DNA of 64,000 nucleotides from Streptomyces echinoruber (GCF_014651135.1 NZ_BMWH01000004.1:339228-403227); one strand, 5' to 3'; positions 8,800 to 16,268 are shown, numbered from the stretch's first letter. Translations and numbers: made by a program. The notes: generated by a model from the letters alone, not told the origin.

Positions 8800-9322
8800 C
8801 GTCCGGCTCCTCAGGCGCGAGGGAGCGCAGCTCGGCGAGGACCTGGCGCAGCTCCTTGGACAGCGAGTGCAGGCTGTTGCCGAGCGAGGCGGGGGCGTCC
8901 AGTTCGGTGGCCAGCCGTACGGCCACCGCGGCGAGCGTGGGGGCCGTCGGGTCGAGTTCCTCCAGGTCGCCGAGCGCGGCGATGTCGTCCAGGACCCGGG
9001 CCTTCACCAGCCCGGGCCCCGCGGCCTCTTCGTACGGGTCGACCTCCTTGGGCTCCTCGCCGTCGACGCCGGCGGCGCCGGCGGGCAGCAGGCGGGCCGG
9101 GGAGACCTCGAGGGCCGCGGCGAGCGCGACCAGGTCGTCGACATCGACGCGGCGCGCGCCGGCCTCGATCTTTCCCAGGACGGAGGTGCTCATGGGGCGG
9201 CCTGCCTCGGTCACACGCTCGGCGAGGTGGCGCTGGTCCCAGCCGCGGCTCTGGCGGAGCGCGGCGACGGCCGCGGCGACGCGCTCGCCGGCCTCGCCGA
9301 TCTGGATGGCGCGAGCCGCCAT
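8762..9322 (-). CDS. Terminase small subunit-like protein with XRE helix-turn-helix
   Basis: A 186-residue protein. Residues about 10-80 form an XRE/Cro-type helix-turn-helix (ALRQSRGWDQRHLAERV ... LGKIEAGARRV). Residues 100-170 are helical and acidic, ending in a D-rich tail (PDDDDDLDDL). Its position immediately before and overlapping terL argues that it is the small terminase, which recognises the packaging site, with the HTH as DNA reader. An autoregulatory repressor of the head operon is the main alternative. Confidence 0.65.
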   Translation of the reverse strand: MAARAIQIGEAGERVAAAVAALRQSRGWDQRHLAERVTEAGRPMSTSVLGKIEAGARRVDVDDLVALAAALEVSPARLLPAGAAGVDGEEPKEVDPYEEAAGPGLVKARVLDDIAALGDLEELDPTAPTLAAVAVRLATELDAPASLGNSLHSLSKELRQVLAELRSLAPEEPDDDDDLDDLASPD

Positions 9323-9508
9323 GATCGCCTCCCCCCTGTCCGCCGTGGCCGATCCGCGATCATGGCGGCCTCTTGGAGGGCCGCGGGGAGAAAAATGAAA
9401 GCTGGGCGCGGGGTGGAGAAGATGATCACCCTAAAAACCGGATCACGCCTCTGACCTGCACTTTTGCCCTTGAATGACGTTCCTGTAGGTCAGAGCACTG
9501 CCGCGCCT

Positions 9509-9534
9509 GCAGGCACGGCCCGGGCCGTGCCTGC
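9509..9534. repeat. Perfect 26-bp palindrome
   Basis: A gap-free palindrome centred on CCCGGG, with arms beginning GCAGGCACGG. It lies upstream of the small terminase gene. It could be an operator, a cruciform or a packaging signal; the sequence does not decide. Confidence 0.85.
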
Positions 9535-9712
9535 CCGGTGCCGGCCGGGCCGGGCCGGACGGTGGCCCGGGCGGCCGCCGCACGTGCGCGGCGGGCCGAG
9601 GGCCTGCGTGATCGCTCGCTCTTGCTTGCTCATCGGCAACGCTCGTGCCCAGGGCACCGCGCGCCGCTGCGCTCCGTGCGGCCGACACACCACCGGCAGG
9701 GGGTGGGCAGGG

Positions 9713-9747
9713 GGGCACCCCCACCCGGCAGGGGGGTGGGGGTGCCC
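9713..9747. terminator. 14-bp-stem hairpin downstream of the HNH gene
   Basis: The arms GGGCACCCCCACCC (9713-9726) and GGGTGGGGGTGCCC (9734-9747) pair perfectly around a 7-nt loop. It lies 50 bp after the HNH stop codon in the direction of transcription. No U-tract follows, as is common for Streptomyces terminators. Confidence 0.65.
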
Positions 9748-9796
9748 GGCCCTGCGCGCCGGTCAGCGGCGCGCGCTGCGCGGTCCGCCCTCGATG

Positions 9797-10087
9797 TCAG
9801 GGGCCGGCGTACCAGTCGACGGAGGTGATGAGCCGTTTCACCTCGGACAGCAGCTTGTCGCCCTTGTCGTTGTTGCACTTGCGGCCGCAGGTCGGGCAGC
9901 CGGTGACGCCGTGGATGGGGGCGAGGTTGTCCGGATCGAGGCGGGCGCCGCCGCGCTTGACCGGGATGATGTGGTCGACGGCGTCGGCGGCGGCGTGGCC
10001 GCACATGATGCACACGTCGGACTCGGCGAGGATCCGGGCCCGGAGCTTGCGGAACTCGTACGACGTGAGCTCGGAGCGGTCAGCCAC
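9797..10087 (-). CDS. HNH endonuclease
   Basis: A 96-residue protein. Residues about 26-75 carry the HNH fold: CIMCG, DHIIPV (the catalytic His pair region), PDNLAPIH, and CPTCGRKCNNDKG, so two CxxC zinc pairs frame a beta-beta-alpha metal site. I start it at GTG 10087, six bases after GGAGG; an upstream GTG at 10102 has no good ribosome site. HNH proteins beside terminase genes assist cos cleavage and packaging in HK97-like phages, and that role is likely here. Confidence 0.85.
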   Translation of the reverse strand: MADRSELTSYEFRKLRARILAESDVCIMCGHAAADAVDHIIPVKRGGARLDPDNLAPIHGVTGCPTCGRKCNNDKGDKLLSEVKRLITSVDWYAGP

Positions 10088-10235
10088 GGACAACCTCCGC
10101 ACTCCGTTCGGATGATGTTGTGCTGATGCCGGGTCAGGATCCAGCTCTCGCCGTTAGGCTCTGAGGTTCCCCCCACGGTCCATGCGCGCCTGGCCCCACA
10201 CAGGCGCGCTCCTGCTGATGTGGAGAGGGGCCATC

Positions 10236-10778
10236 GTGGCGACCTTCAATGTGCGGCCGGACATAGACGCGGCGGCCGCGAAGCTGAACAACACGTTCGG
10301 GTCGAAGCGGGAGATCCAGCGGCTCCCCGAGGTCCTGTGGGAAGGCGAGACGGTGGAGATGCTCGCCACCGGTGTGTACGGCAAGGGCAACGGCCTGGTG
10401 GCCATGACCAACCAGCGGCTGATCTTCCTCAAGCACGGGGTGCTGTCTCAGCAGGTGGAGGACTTCCCGTACAACCGGATCAGCTCGGTGCAGTGGTCTG
10501 GCGGATTGATCATGGGGACGCTGATCGTGTTCGCGTCGGGCAACAAGGCCGAGATCAAGCAGGTGCCGAAGGACCAGGGCCGGGCCCTCGCGGACCAGCT
10601 GCGGGCGCGTCTGGCTGCAGGCGGCGCGCCGGCGGCTCCTGCGGCCGGGGCGTCGGCGCCTGCAGGGGCGCCGGACGTGGCGTCGCGGCTGCAGACGCTG
10701 GATCAGCTGCGAGCGTCCGGAGCGATCACGGATGAGGAGTACCGGGACCGTCGGGCGAGAATCCTCGACAGCCTGTAG
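10236..10778 (+). CDS. PH-domain/SHOCT protein (possible moron)
   Basis: A 180-residue protein on the strand opposite to its phage neighbours. Residues about 30-120 look like a bacterial PH-like (bPH) domain (MTNQRLIFLKHG, VEDFPYNRISSVQW, ASGNKAEIKQVP). An Ala/Gly/Pro linker leads to a C-terminal SHOCT motif (RLQTLDQLRASGAITDEEYRDRRARIL). Start GTG 10236 follows GGAGAGGGG. Reverse orientation and its own intergenic flanks suggest a lysogen-expressed moron. SHOCT domains often mediate oligomerisation or membrane association; the role here is unknown. Confidence 0.8.
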   Translation: MATFNVRPDIDAAAAKLNNTFGSKREIQRLPEVLWEGETVEMLATGVYGKGNGLVAMTNQRLIFLKHGVLSQQVEDFPYNRISSVQWSGGLIMGTLIVFASGNKAEIKQVPKDQGRALADQLRARLAAGGAPAAPAAGASAPAGAPDVASRLQTLDQLRASGAITDEEYRDRRARILDSL

Positions 10779-10852
10779 GGCCTCGGTTCTCGCTGCCCGG
10801 CTCCCCCCCCGTGCGGCGGGAGCAGCGACCACCGTCCACCGGGCAGCGGGGG

Positions 10853-11098
10853 TTACGGGGCGCCGATGCCGACCAGGCGCAGGGCGCGGCTGCGGGTGGC
10901 TCGCTCGGCGCGGGCGATGTCGGCCAGGGCGTACAGCGGTCGGCCCTGCGCGTCGAGTCCTGCGGCCGTCAGGTGGCCTCGGGCGACCCACTTGCAGATG
11001 GCGGAGGGCGTCACGGCGGCCGCGCCGGCGCTGAGTGTGCGGCGCCAGCCTGTGGCGAGGGCTGCGGCCTGCCTGCCGGTGTAGAGCTCGGTGGTCAC
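10853..11098 (-). CDS. Small helix-turn-helix (excisionase/AlpA-like) protein
   Basis: An 81-residue protein, GTG start at 11098 after GGGAGGGGG. The pattern TPSAICKWVARGHLTAAGLDAQGRPLYALADIARAE is that of winged MerR-type excisionase or AlpA DNA binders, with a helix-turn-helix, a wing with a conserved Gly-Arg-Pro-Leu-Tyr, and a terminal helix. Such proteins control excision or phage gene expression. It is far from the integrase gene, so a general regulator is as likely as an excisionase. Confidence 0.6.
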   Translation of the reverse strand: MTTELYTGRQAAALATGWRRTLSAGAAAVTPSAICKWVARGHLTAAGLDAQGRPLYALADIARAERATRSRALRLVGIGAP

Positions 11099-11380
11099 GC
11101 GCGCCCCCTCCCCGTATGTGCCGCAGCCCCGGGCCTGAGCGGTCCGGGGCTGCGGGCCGGTGCGCGACGTCCGGCGGTTGTGGCGCTGATCATCAAATGG
11201 GTAGTCAGTGGGCACACGTGCGCTACTGGCAGCATGTTGACGCTAAGTGAGGATCTTGTCCAGCGGATGGCCCGTAGAAGGGGGCGCCCGCCCCGGGGGT
11301 GGGTCGGGGCGGGCCGGTGAAGCGTCGACCGGGACGGTCGTCCGTGTGCCGGATTCAGTGTGCCATGAGGGTGTGACAGT
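11099..11380. other. Intergenic region, likely promoter-bearing
   Basis: This 282-bp stretch has no supported gene. It contains a locally AT-richer patch (about 11,185-11,260, including TTGACG at 11,236) in an otherwise GC-rich area, which could drive the HTH gene at 10,853-11,098. I see no further structure I can name. Confidence 0.45.
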
Positions 11381-12088
11381 TCACGCGTTGTTCCGGAGAG
11401 TGCGCAGGAAGCGGGCGGCGTGGTCGTCGTAGGCAGTGCGCTCCAGGTGGTGGCCGCAGGCCTCGCAGGTGATGCCCCATTGGCCGTCGACGGTGACCAG
11501 GGCGAAGGACTGGCACTTGGGGCAGGGGGCGGCCTGGTGGTGGCGGTGGGGTACGGCGTGGGTGAGGTCGCGCAGGTGGGTGAGGAGGTCGCCGAGCTGG
11601 CGGTGGAGGTCGCTGACCCAGGGGTGGGCGAGGACGTAGGGCAGGTAGGCGGTGAGCCAGGCACACCAGCCGGCGATGGTGGCGCCGCGGCGCGGACGGG
11701 CGGCCTCGCAGGGCTGGACGTGGGCGGTGCCGTACGGGTCGCGGGTGACGGCGGGGTAGGTGTAGGCGATGTAGCCGGCCCAGCCGTCCAGCCAGGCGCG
11801 CAGCGGGATGGTGCCGGCGGCCTCCTCGTACGGGCTGCCCGCGGGGGCGTGCGCGTGGCCGGGGCCGAGGAGGGCCAGGACGCGCAGGTCGACGGGGACG
11901 GGTGCGTGGGCGCGGCCGGTGCCGCCGAGCCGACCGGCGGCGGGGCGGCCGGCGGGCACGACGAACTGCTCGAGCAGCGCAGCCTGGCGCGGGAGTTCGG
12001 CGAGCCAGGCGCGTAGCTCGTCGGCGTGCAGCGGGCAGGCGTGCTGCCCGTCGGGGGCGGTGCGAGGGCAGATGGTGCAGGTGCTCAT
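11381..12088 (-). CDS. Phage zinc-ribbon protein
   Basis: A 235-residue protein with a short N-terminal Cys/His cluster (CTICPRTAPDGQHACPLH) and a C-terminal zinc ribbon (CPKCQ ... CEACGHH, about residues 193-215). Between them are Trp/Tyr-rich helices (LRAWLDGWAGYIAYTYP, GWCAWLTAYLPYVLAHPWV). Two Zn modules suggest nucleic-acid binding. ATG 12088 overlaps the stop of 12085-12618 (ATGA). Similar proteins of unknown function are common in Streptomyces phages and integrative elements. Confidence 0.7.
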   Translation of the reverse strand: MSTCTICPRTAPDGQHACPLHADELRAWLAELPRQAALLEQFVVPAGRPAAGRLGGTGRAHAPVPVDLRVLALLGPGHAHAPAGSPYEEAAGTIPLRAWLDGWAGYIAYTYPAVTRDPYGTAHVQPCEAARPRRGATIAGWCAWLTAYLPYVLAHPWVSDLHRQLGDLLTHLRDLTHAVPHRHHQAAPCPKCQSFALVTVDGQWGITCEACGHHLERTAYDDHAARFLRTLRNNA

Positions 12089-12618
12089 CGCTGGACCTTC
12101 TGGAGCAGGGCGAAGAGGTGTTCGATCTCGTCGGGGGTGAGGCGGTCCCACTCGCCGAGGGCGTAGCGCAGGCGTACGTCGATCTGCGCGGCGGTGGCGG
12201 CCTCGGTCCAGTGCTGGGCCATCTCGCGGGCCTCGTCGGGGGTGAGTTCGCCCTTCATGGAGCCGCGGGCGATGTGGACCAGGGGGCGTCCGGTGCGGGC
12301 GCCGGCGACGCTGTGGATGCGCAGGGCCGGCTGGCCCGTGGGGACGGGGCGGCGGGCGCGGATGGTCTGGAAGAAGTGGGCCAGGGCGTGGTCGCCGTTC
12401 AGGCCGATGTCCTCGCGCAGGGCCGCCAGGAGGGCGACGTCGGTTTCGGCGTAGGCGGCGGCCGTCGTCAGGTCCCTGGCGGTGACCAGGACCGTGTCGG
12501 GGTGCAGGAGCGCCTGGACGGGGCCCCACTGCAGGAGGCAGGCCGCGTTGCCGCGGTCGTCGACGGTGGAGCGGATCCAGCACGCCGGGTTCTCGGTGGG
12601 CTCACTCGGAGTTGGCAT
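12085..12618 (-). CDS. Hypothetical phage protein
   Basis: A 177-residue protein, ATG 12618 after GGAAAG. It has no recognised motif. The C-terminal half is helical (ELTPDEAREMAQHWTEAATAAQ, LTPDEIEHLFALLQKVQ). It is translationally coupled to the zinc-ribbon gene downstream, so the two probably act together. Function unknown. Confidence 0.65.
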   Translation of the reverse strand: MPTPSEPTENPACWIRSTVDDRGNAACLLQWGPVQALLHPDTVLVTARDLTTAAAYAETDVALLAALREDIGLNGDHALAHFFQTIRARRPVPTGQPALRIHSVAGARTGRPLVHIARGSMKGELTPDEAREMAQHWTEAATAAQIDVRLRYALGEWDRLTPDEIEHLFALLQKVQR

Positions 12619-12734
12619 GATCGTTCTTTCCGGCCGGTGGGCACCGGCCACAGCTACTGGCGGGTAGGGCTTGTCTCGCGCACGCGCGCGCCTGCGTTCC
12701 GCGCGTGCGATCGCAGGCGCGCGCGTGCGCGGGG

Positions 12735-13202
12735 TCAGCGGCGTTTGAGTGGCGGCCCGTACGGGGACTGCCACGCCGGCCGGTCGGGGCGGCGCCGGAC
12801 GGGCTGGCCCTTGCTGGCGGTGGCCTGCAGGTGCTGCGCTGCGTCCACCAGGCGCTGCATCGCGGCTGCCCAGCTGGCCACCAGCGGGCGGAACGCGTCA
12901 CGGAGGCGCTGCATCATCTCGCCGGCCAGCGCGCGCACTTCGGCCTGGACGGCCTCGGCGTGCTCGGTCGATGTGCCGCGCTCGGCGGCGAGGACCGCGC
13001 GCAGTGCGGCGGCCCGGGTCAGGCCGTGGCGGTCGACGAGCCGACGTACCAGGAACTCGCGGCCGGCGGTCGGCACGGCCACGGGCCGCGGCGGCGCGGC
13101 CGCGGGCGGCTCCTCGGCGGGCCTGCAGCGCATGGCGTCCGGGCTGACGGTGCAGTCGGTCAGGGCCCGGTCGATCTGGGCGAGGACGTCCTCCGTGCGC
13201 AT
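12735..13202 (-). CDS. Hypothetical helical phage protein
   Basis: A 155-residue protein with an ideal AAGGAG ribosome site before ATG 13202. It has an N-terminal short helix, an Ala/Pro linker (about 30-45) and a long helical body (EFLVRRLVDRHGLTRAAALRAVLAAERG, then HLQATASKGQPVRRR) with a basic C-terminus. First of a run of short overlapping genes. Function unknown. Confidence 0.65.
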   Translation of the reverse strand: MRTEDVLAQIDRALTDCTVSPDAMRCRPAEEPPAAAPPRPVAVPTAGREFLVRRLVDRHGLTRAAALRAVLAAERGTSTEHAEAVQAEVRALAGEMMQRLRDAFRPLVASWAAAMQRLVDAAQHLQATASKGQPVRRRPDRPAWQSPYGPPLKRR

Positions 13203-13204
13203 GA

Positions 13205-13381
13205 TCACTCCTTGGGCTGGCTGGAGGGCGGGTGGACGAGCGAGGCCGTCTCTCCCTGGAACAGGAAGCGGCTTGGGGACCTCGAGCCCTGGCATATGGA
13301 CCGCCGCAGTTCGGCTTTGATCGCTCGAACCATGGAGGCGTCAAGGCGTTGCAGCGCCTCGCTGATCTGGTCGTCGGTCAC
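13205..13381 (-). CDS. Small hypothetical phage protein
   Basis: A 58-residue protein, GTG 13381 after a perfect AAGGAG with 5-bp spacing. It opens DDQISEALQRLDASM (helix) and ends Ser/Pro-rich. It overlaps the preceding gene by GTGA and stops 2 bp before the next start. Function unknown. Confidence 0.6.
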   Translation of the reverse strand: MTDDQISEALQRLDASMVRAIKAELRRSICQGSRSPSRFLFQGETASLVHPPSSQPKE

Positions 13382-13614
13382 GGCCGCTCCTTCGCGGGCG
13401 GCCGGATCGCGTCGTGCAGTTCGGCGAGGTGGGCGTCCCACCAGCGGGCGAGGGACGTGCCGATCGGCGGCGGGCCGGCCTTCACCCAGCGCTCGTACAG
13501 GTCGATGACGCGGGAGACATCGGCTTCGGCGGACCGGTGGAGCGCGGCGACCACACGGGCAGTCGTCGGGTCACCGGTCGCTTCGGTTGCTGCCGGGTGG
13601 TTGTCGGGTGTCAT
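13378..13614 (-). CDS. Small hypothetical phage protein
   Basis: A 78-residue protein from ATG 13614. The core ARVVAALHRSAEADVSRVIDLYERWVKAG is helical, followed by LARWWDAHLAELHDAIRP. Its 5' end overlaps the 3' part of the questionable gene at 13571-13771. Function unknown. Confidence 0.55.
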   Translation of the reverse strand: MTPDNHPAATEATGDPTTARVVAALHRSAEADVSRVIDLYERWVKAGPPPIGTSLARWWDAHLAELHDAIRPPAKERP

Positions 13615-13771
13615 GGTGGGCGGCCTCCGGGTCAGTGCTGGTGGGTGACGGTGCGGATGGGAACGGTGTCGTGCTCGTCGTGGGTGGCGGGATGGGAGAT
13701 GAGCCGGGGTGCTCCTTGTCGCCGATGTAGTGGTCGACCAGGTCAGCGAACAGGGCGTCAAGCGTCTGCAT
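13571..13771 (-). CDS. Possible small protein with a displaced duplicated 3' segment
   Basis: A 66-codon frame from ATG 13771. The first 23 residues (MQTLDALFADLVDHYIGDKE) look like a real helical start. The rest is Ser/Pro/Thr-rich because it reads, in a shifted frame, through a roughly 70-bp DNA copy of the 3' end of the glycosyltransferase gene (14340-14411). In the glycosyltransferase-like frame this DNA would end TVTHQH-stop. The gene may be frameshifted or rebuilt by that duplication. Confidence 0.4.
   Translation of the reverse strand: MQTLDALFADLVDHYIGDKEHPGSSPIPPPTTSTTPFPSAPSPTSTDPEAAHHDTRQPPGSNRSDR
13631..13702. repeat. Roughly 70-bp copy of the glycosyltransferase 3' end
   Basis: Positions 13631-13702 and 14340-14411 agree at most bases (GTGGGTGACGGTGCGGATGG and following). 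A shorter relative starts at 15905. In each case the DNA spells a stop codon preceded by a TVT[HR]Q-like end. Confidence 0.8.
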
Positions 13772-14000
13772 CGGCCACCTCGTACGTGTACCGCTCGAAC
13801 GGCCTCTCCGCGCCGGCCAGATCACGTGCCGCCGCTTCCGCCTTGATGCACGCCTTCTCCTTGGTGCGTGCGAAACCGCTGCGCTGGCCCATGTGCGGGA
13901 TGTACGCCTGCCACCACCACGCCCAGCCCATGACGCACCGGTCGAACCAGCTATGGTCCGCGCACTCGCGAATCGTGATCTCAGCCTTGATGTCAGCCAT
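13758..14000 (-). CDS. Hypothetical phage protein, Trp-rich
   Basis: An 80-residue protein starting MADIKAEITIRECADHSWFDRC. It contains MGWAWWWQAYIPHMGQRSGFARTKEKA, dense in Trp and aromatic residues, then an Ala-rich helix. It overlaps neighbours at both ends. It resembles small conserved phage/plasmid proteins with a single-strand-like DNA fold, but I cannot name a family. Confidence 0.6.
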   Translation of the reverse strand: MADIKAEITIRECADHSWFDRCVMGWAWWWQAYIPHMGQRSGFARTKEKACIKAEAAARDLAGAERPFERYTYEVADADA

Positions 14001-14325
14001 CGGTGGCCTCCGCTTCCTCGGTCACGAGCCCGCGGGAGCCCTGTCGCATGGCGTTCTTCGGCCGCTCGGCCTCGAACGAGATGACCAGCTGGTTGATCGC
14101 GCGGGCGAGGGCGAGGGCGGCATCGTCGAGGCGTGTGCCGGGGTGGTCCTCGGGGCACTGCCGCCAGTCGGCGCCGTACTCGTCCATGAGCGTGGTCAGG
14201 TCGGGGAAGAGGGTGGCGAGGGGAGTGCCTCGCCAGTTGGCGTCATCCATGTCGCGCAGCCGATGGGCTGCGGCGCGGAGTTCGTCGGCGGGGGCCACGT
14301 GGTCTGGTTCGGTGGGGCTGGCCAT
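13993..14325 (-). CDS. Hypothetical phage protein
   Basis: A 110-residue, helical, acidic protein (DELRAAAHRLRDMDDANW, LDDAALALARAINQLVISF). It is 15 bp downstream of the glycosyltransferase gene and overlaps the next gene by 8 bp. No motif recognised. Confidence 0.6.
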   Translation of the reverse strand: MASPTEPDHVAPADELRAAAHRLRDMDDANWRGTPLATLFPDLTTLMDEYGADWRQCPEDHPGTRLDDAALALARAINQLVISFEAERPKNAMRQGSRGLVTEEAEATDG

Positions 14326-14340
14326 GGCGATGATCTCCTG

Positions 14341-15648
14341 TCAGGTCTGGTGGGTGACGGTGCGGATGGGCACGGTGTCGTGCTCGTCGTGGGTTGTGGG
14401 ATGGGGGATGAGGGCGGCCGGTGTGCCGGTGGTGATCTCGGCGCCCTTGTGGCGGGTCCCCCAGGCGTTGTCACGCAGGGTGGCCAGGGACCACAGGCGC
14501 AGTGGCAGCAGCAGGCCGAGGTTGAGCAGGGCGTACAGCGGGGCCGCGGCGAAGGTCATGACGCGGTCGGCGAGGGGGACGCGGGCGGCGGCGCGCAGGT
14601 AGTGCAGGGAGCGCAGCCAGGCCATGGCGCAGGCGTAGGCGAGGTAGCCGGCGAGGATGGCGGGGCCGGCGGGGTGGACGGCGGCGGCGACCAGGGCGGC
14701 GATCAGCGCGGCGGTGAAGGTGGCCCACATGATCAGCTCCAGCAGGCTGAGCCACCAGCAGACGCGCAGGATGCGCCAGGTGCCGAGCATCAGCAGGCTC
14801 TCGCGGATGAAACTCTTGCCCCAGCGGATCTGCTGGCGGGTGTAGTGGCCGAGGCGCTCGGGGACGTCGGTCCAGGCCAGGGCGGTGGGCTGGATGACGC
14901 TCAGGCCTTCGAGCAGGCAGTAGAAGGTCAGGCGGCGGTCGTCGCCGAAGGTGGCGGGCCGGCCCAGGAAGGTCTGGTTGAGGAAGTCGTCGAGGTACTT
15001 GCGTACGACCCACCCGCGGTAGAGGGCGAGGCTGCCGCAGGCGCACAGCACCGAGCCGAGGCGGCCGTAGGCGACGCGCTCGCCGAGGAAGGCGTTGACG
15101 TACCGCATGTCGATCAGGCGGGTGAGGAGGTTGCGGGCGCGGTTGTGGGCGAGGACCAGGCCGGTGACGGCGTTGACGCGGCGCTTGCTGAAGGGGCGTA
15201 CGGCCTCGTCGACGGCGTGCTCATCGAGGACGGTGTCGGAGTCGACGCACAGGTACAGGTCGGCGTCCGGGGCCTGGGTGAAGCCGGCCGCGAGGCCGTG
15301 GCGCTTGCCGCGGTTGACGGGGAAGCGGATGAAGCGCAGCTCGATGCCGGCGGCGGTGAAGACGCGGTGCAGGTCGCGGACGACGGCGGCCGCGCTCATG
15401 TCGCGGGAGGCGTCGTCGACGACGGTCACCATCTGCGGCTGGCGGGTCTGCTGCAGCAGGGAGACGAGGCAGCGGCGCAGCATCTCGGGGGCCTCGTTGT
15501 AGACGGTGATGACGGCCGCGATGGTGAAGGGCGGGCCGGGGCGCCAGGCGGTGCGGCGGCCGCGTCTGGTGCGGCGGACGGACAGCAGGAGCTTGGCCAG
15601 CAGGACGCTGCCGACCGCTATGCCGTAGGTGCTGAGGTGGGCGTACAC
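14341..15648 (-). CDS. Membrane glycosyltransferase family 2, hyaluronan/chitin-synthase-like
   Basis: A 435-residue processive-type GT2 enzyme, GTG start at 15648. One N-terminal membrane segment (about 8-23) is followed by the catalytic domain: VITVYNE (46-52), VDDAS (77-81), the metal-binding DSD (136-138), the acceptor-site GDDRRLT (235-241) and the processivity motif QQIRW (272-276). Three to four C-terminal membrane helices (about 295-400) follow. This motif set is shared by HasA, NodC and chitin/cellulose synthases, so the product should be a beta-linked polysaccharide or lipid-linked sugar made at the inner membrane. Finding it in the phage accessory block suggests lysogenic conversion of the host surface. 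Substrate unknown. Confidence 0.88.
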   Translation of the reverse strand: MYAHLSTYGIAVGSVLLAKLLLSVRRTRRGRRTAWRPGPPFTIAAVITVYNEAPEMLRRCLVSLLQQTRQPQMVTVVDDASRDMSAAAVVRDLHRVFTAAGIELRFIRFPVNRGKRHGLAAGFTQAPDADLYLCVDSDTVLDEHAVDEAVRPFSKRRVNAVTGLVLAHNRARNLLTRLIDMRYVNAFLGERVAYGRLGSVLCACGSLALYRGWVVRKYLDDFLNQTFLGRPATFGDDRRLTFYCLLEGLSVIQPTALAWTDVPERLGHYTRQQIRWGKSFIRESLLMLGTWRILRVCWWLSLLELIMWATFTAALIAALVAAAVHPAGPAILAGYLAYACAMAWLRSLHYLRAAARVPLADRVMTFAAAPLYALLNLGLLLPLRLWSLATLRDNAWGTRHKGAEITTGTPAALIPHPTTHDEHDTVPIRTVTHQT

Positions 15649-15666
15649 GCGCGGTGATCCTTCGGG

Positions 15667-15888
15667 TTACTCGTGGGTTTCGGTGGTGGTGGGCAGCTGC
15701 TCGAGCTGGCGGCTCCAGGCGGCCAGCTCGCGCTGCTGCTCGCGGCGCAGGCGGAGGTCCTCGATCGCCTCGTAGATGCGGCTGGCGAGCAGGTAGATGC
15801 CGACGACCAGGGCGATGGTGAGGACGAGGCCGAGCAGCGCGGCCAGGCCGCCGAGGGCGGCGACGGTGAAGGTCTGCAGGGGCGTCAT
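15667..15888 (-). CDS. Small membrane protein
   Basis: A 73-residue protein with one strong transmembrane segment (about 9-35, LGGLAALLGLVLTIALVVGIYLLA) followed by a charged coiled coil (EAIEDLRLRREQQRELAAWSRQLEQ). It lies 18 bp upstream of the glycosyltransferase gene on the same strand, so the two may be co-expressed, with this as a possible partner or anchor. That link is inference from position. Confidence 0.65.
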   Translation of the reverse strand: MTPLQTFTVAALGGLAALLGLVLTIALVVGIYLLASRIYEAIEDLRLRREQQRELAAWSRQLEQLPTTTETHE

Positions 15889-15905
15889 GATGGGTGGGCT
15901 CCGGG

Positions 15906-16268
15906 TCAGGGCTGGCGGGTGACGGTGCGGTCGGGAGCGTCGTCGGCGCGGGCTCGGGACTGCCTGGGCGCGAGGGGCAGGCCGAGGTGCCTGCGGATGC
16001 GCAGGATGGTCGGGGCGGTGATGCCGAGCTCGCTGGTGATCTGGGCGTAGGTCGCGCCGGCCAGCAGCAGCTCGCCCACGCGCTTGATGAGCTCGGCGTG
16101 CTCCTGTGGGGTGAGGCGGTGGGCGAGGATGCCGCGGGTGGGGCGCAGCCCGAGGTGCCTGCGGGTGGCAGCGATGGTGCGGTTGGTGACGCGGAGCCGG
16201 CGCTTGATCTGGGCGTAGGTGGCGCCGGCGCGCAGCAGGTCGGCGACGTCCTGGCGTACGTCCGTCAT
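15906..16268 (-). CDS. Duplicated helix-turn-helix protein
   Basis: A 120-residue protein made of two near-identical HTH units: LRAGATYAQIKRRLRVTN..IAATRRHLGL (about 12-42) and LLAGATYAQITSELGIT..ILRIRRHLGL (about 68-98). The repeated GATYAQI and RRHLGL landmarks show an internal duplication. It probably binds a direct-repeat operator. ATG 16268 overlaps the upstream gene. Its 3' end belongs to the same short repeat family as 14340-14411. Confidence 0.75.
   Translation of the reverse strand: MTDVRQDVADLLRAGATYAQIKRRLRVTNRTIAATRRHLGLRPTRGILAHRLTPQEHAELIKRVGELLLAGATYAQITSELGITAPTILRIRRHLGLPLAPRQSRARADDAPDRTVTRQP

Larger units (their letters stand above)
9323..9796. other. Intergenic region before the head operon
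   Basis: This 474-bp stretch has no convincing gene. It holds two strong inverted repeats (listed separately) and an A-rich patch around 9,380-9,440. The head-gene promoter or packaging site (cos/pac) would be expected here, next to the terminase genes, but no known consensus is visible. Confidence 0.6.
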
